The notes below the pieces were generated by a model. The model had not been told where the DNA came from and searched no databases. It saw only the letters and a program-made list of their open reading frames with translations. From contig JAJXVP010000203.1 in NCBI GenBank assembly GCA_021782055.1, forward strand, positions 1 to 5,340: 5,340 bases of DNA, read 5' to 3'. Positions 4,576 through 5,340 of the stretch are shown piece by piece (the stretch's first letter is position 1; the number at the start of each line of letters is the position of its first letter). The DNA comes from a bacterium. Its GTDB lineage: Bacteria > Spirochaetota > Spirochaetia > JABEVK01. Both the position numbers and the translations under genes were made by a program.

Positions 4576-5021
4576 AGGATGTGCGACTGGTGGCAGGTCA
4601 ACACAAAGCTGGGTACGATGCCTTTCTTTTTCAATTTGTTTTTTTGTTAGGCTTAGGCCTCGTCGGTTCTTTTCTGAATTGGGGGAGGTGGTTGTGGTTA
4701 CTTTTAGGCCCACTTTTGACAGGGTCACTGTTCTTTGTAATTCAAAGTGTCCGATTGGGTGTATTTAACGTTTCAACACCTGAGTTCTGGCGTAAAGGAC
4801 TAAAAAGAGTAATATATATATTGTTTCAATTCTGCCTTTACTTCGGTCTAATTATGCTTTTTGATGTTTTTTTAGCCCACAAAACCAAATTTTTCAGCCT
4901 TGAAAAGTTACTTTTAACAAATTTTAGCTCTGCGATTTTTTTTGTTGTACTTTTTAATGTTTCGAACTTTCTTTTAAGGAAATTTTCTAGCAAAACTCTA
5001 GAAAAAGACCTGGGCCAATAA
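4572..5021 (+). CDS. Four-helix membrane protein coupled to the Xre regulator
   Basis: A 149-residue membrane protein not recognised with certainty. Hydrophobic stretches at about 17-36, 41-62, 80-102 and 117-137 suggest four helices, with basic loops around RKGLKR (74-79) and a charged tail KTLEKDLGQ. No signal peptide, catalytic motif or metal site is visible. The N-terminal half loosely recalls small uncharacterised membrane proteins found after short Xre regulators (DUF6773/DUF3796-like), a similarity judged by eye only. The start ATG 4572 overlaps the Xre stop (ATGA) and has GGAGGAAG about 6 nt upstream. This tight coupling implies a stoichiometric or regulatory link: the membrane protein might sense a signal or sequester the regulator. 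It is the last gene of the unit and the transaldolase promoter starts 7 bp downstream. Confidence 0.8.
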   Translation: MKDVRLVAGQHKAGYDAFLFQFVFLLGLGLVGSFLNWGRWLWLLLGPLLTGSLFFVIQSVRLGVFNVSTPEFWRKGLKRVIYILFQFCLYFGLIMLFDVFLAHKTKFFSLEKLLLTNFSSAIFFVVLFNVSNFLLRKFSSKTLEKDLGQ

Positions 5022-5034
5022 GTCTGATTGACTT
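5020..5034. repeat. Short inverted repeat over the transaldolase -35 box
   Basis: AAGTC (5020-5024) and GACTT (5030-5034) are inverted copies separated by 5 bp. The stem is too short and lacks a T-tract, so it is a poor terminator. It could be an operator half-site pair overlapping the -35 box, or chance. Confidence 0.25.
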
Positions 5035-5056
5035 CTAAAAATTACACAATTATTAT
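5028..5056 (+). promoter_or_regulatory. Promoter immediately upstream of transaldolase
   Basis: TTGACT (5028-5033), a 17-bp spacer and TATTAT (5051-5056) give five of six matches in each box. The expected transcription start (about 5062-5065) lies 1-4 nt before the ATG at 5066, so the mRNA would be leaderless or nearly so. Confidence 0.65.
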
Positions 5057-5065
5057 TAAACTACT

Positions 5066-5340
5066 ATGAAAACACTTCTGGACCAATTACGCCAATACAC
5101 GACGGTCGTTGCCGATACAGGGGACTTTGCCGCCATGGAGAAGTTTAAGCCAACCGATGCCACAACAAATCCGTCCTTGATTACAGCTGCTGCTCAAATG
5201 CCACAGTACCAGACTCTGGTTGATGACGTACTCAAAGCGGCTCGTCAAGAATTGGGAGCAACCGCATCCCCTGAAACCGTTGTTCAGTTGGCGTTTCAAC
5301 GTTTAGCTGTCGCCTTCGGTCTCAAAATTCTCAAGATCGT
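5066..5340 (+). CDS. tal: Transaldolase, TalB type, N-terminal part (3' end outside window)
   Basis: The first 91 residues of transaldolase, the pentose-phosphate enzyme that moves a dihydroxyacetone unit between sedoheptulose-7-phosphate and glyceraldehyde-3-phosphate. LLDQLRQYTTVVADTGDF (4-21) followed by DATTNPSLITAAAQMPQYQ (31-49) contain the catalytic-site aspartate (VADTGD) and the TTNPS signature. The frame is still open in LKILKIV at the window edge, where the family continues to the PGRVSTEVDARLS signature. The Schiff-base lysine lies beyond the window. The ATG matches the usual family N-terminus, yet no ribosome site precedes it and a strong promoter ends 9 bp upstream. This is a core metabolic gene and probably marks the boundary between the accessory segment and conserved chromosome. 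Confidence 0.93.
   Translation, partial: MKTLLDQLRQYTTVVADTGDFAAMEKFKPTDATTNPSLITAAAQMPQYQTLVDDVLKAARQELGATASPETVVQLAFQRLAVAFGLKILKI

Noticed and set aside
5087..5299. Minus-strand open frame opposite transaldolase
   Set aside because: Antisense to a strongly conserved enzyme; no independent support.
1..5340. CRISPR array, integron attC sites, tRNA or rRNA genes
   Set aside because: No regularly spaced long repeats, no attC-like core sites and no tRNA-like cloverleaf were seen on reading the window.

Overview
This 5.3 kb window looks like an accessory (island-like) stretch of a bacterial chromosome. It lies between the tail of an IS66-type transposase at the left edge and the start of a housekeeping transaldolase gene at the right edge. 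The organism cannot be named with confidence. Good Shine-Dalgarno sites, sigma70-like -35/-10 boxes, an IS66 element and a short TalB-type transaldolase indicate a bacterium, probably Gram-negative-type or cyanobacterial. The N-terminus of the transaldolase, including DATTNPSLITAAAQMPQYQ, resembles cyanobacterial and some PVC-group enzymes. That comparison is from memory and not from a search.

Left part (1-600): the last 37 codons of an IS66 TnpC run directly into the 3' end of a minus-strand hicB antitoxin gene. The usual C-terminal ribbon-helix-helix of HicB is missing exactly where the IS end begins. Upstream of hicB (higher coordinates) is a decayed hicA with a recognisable C-terminal tail. 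Together they are a toxin-antitoxin module broken by an insertion sequence and by point or frame decay.

Middle-left (600-1860, minus strand): a two-gene operon, a TMEM175/DUF1211 potassium-channel-like membrane protein followed 10 nt later by a RibD-C/dihydrofolate-reductase-family protein. Divergently from it, on the plus strand, lies an apparently intact Xre/MbcA/ParS (DUF2384) antitoxin - RES-domain toxin operon (2075-2979). Its promoter overlaps repeated CAAATG words that probably form the operator.

Middle-right (2980-4274): an AT-rich gene for a six-helix integral membrane protein of unknown function, probably started at TTG. It overlaps tail-to-tail by 11 bp with a minus-strand NUDIX hydrolase gene.

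Right part (4275-5340): divergently from the NUDIX gene, a 66-residue Xre-type repressor is translationally coupled (ATGA) to a four-helix membrane protein. The promoter carries two ATAGTT(G/T)ACAT repeats exactly 21 bp apart. A near-consensus promoter then sits almost directly on the transaldolase start codon, suggesting a leaderless mRNA. The most system-like candidates are the Xre + four-helix membrane protein pair with its operator, and the Xre-RES module. Neither can be called a new system from sequence alone.
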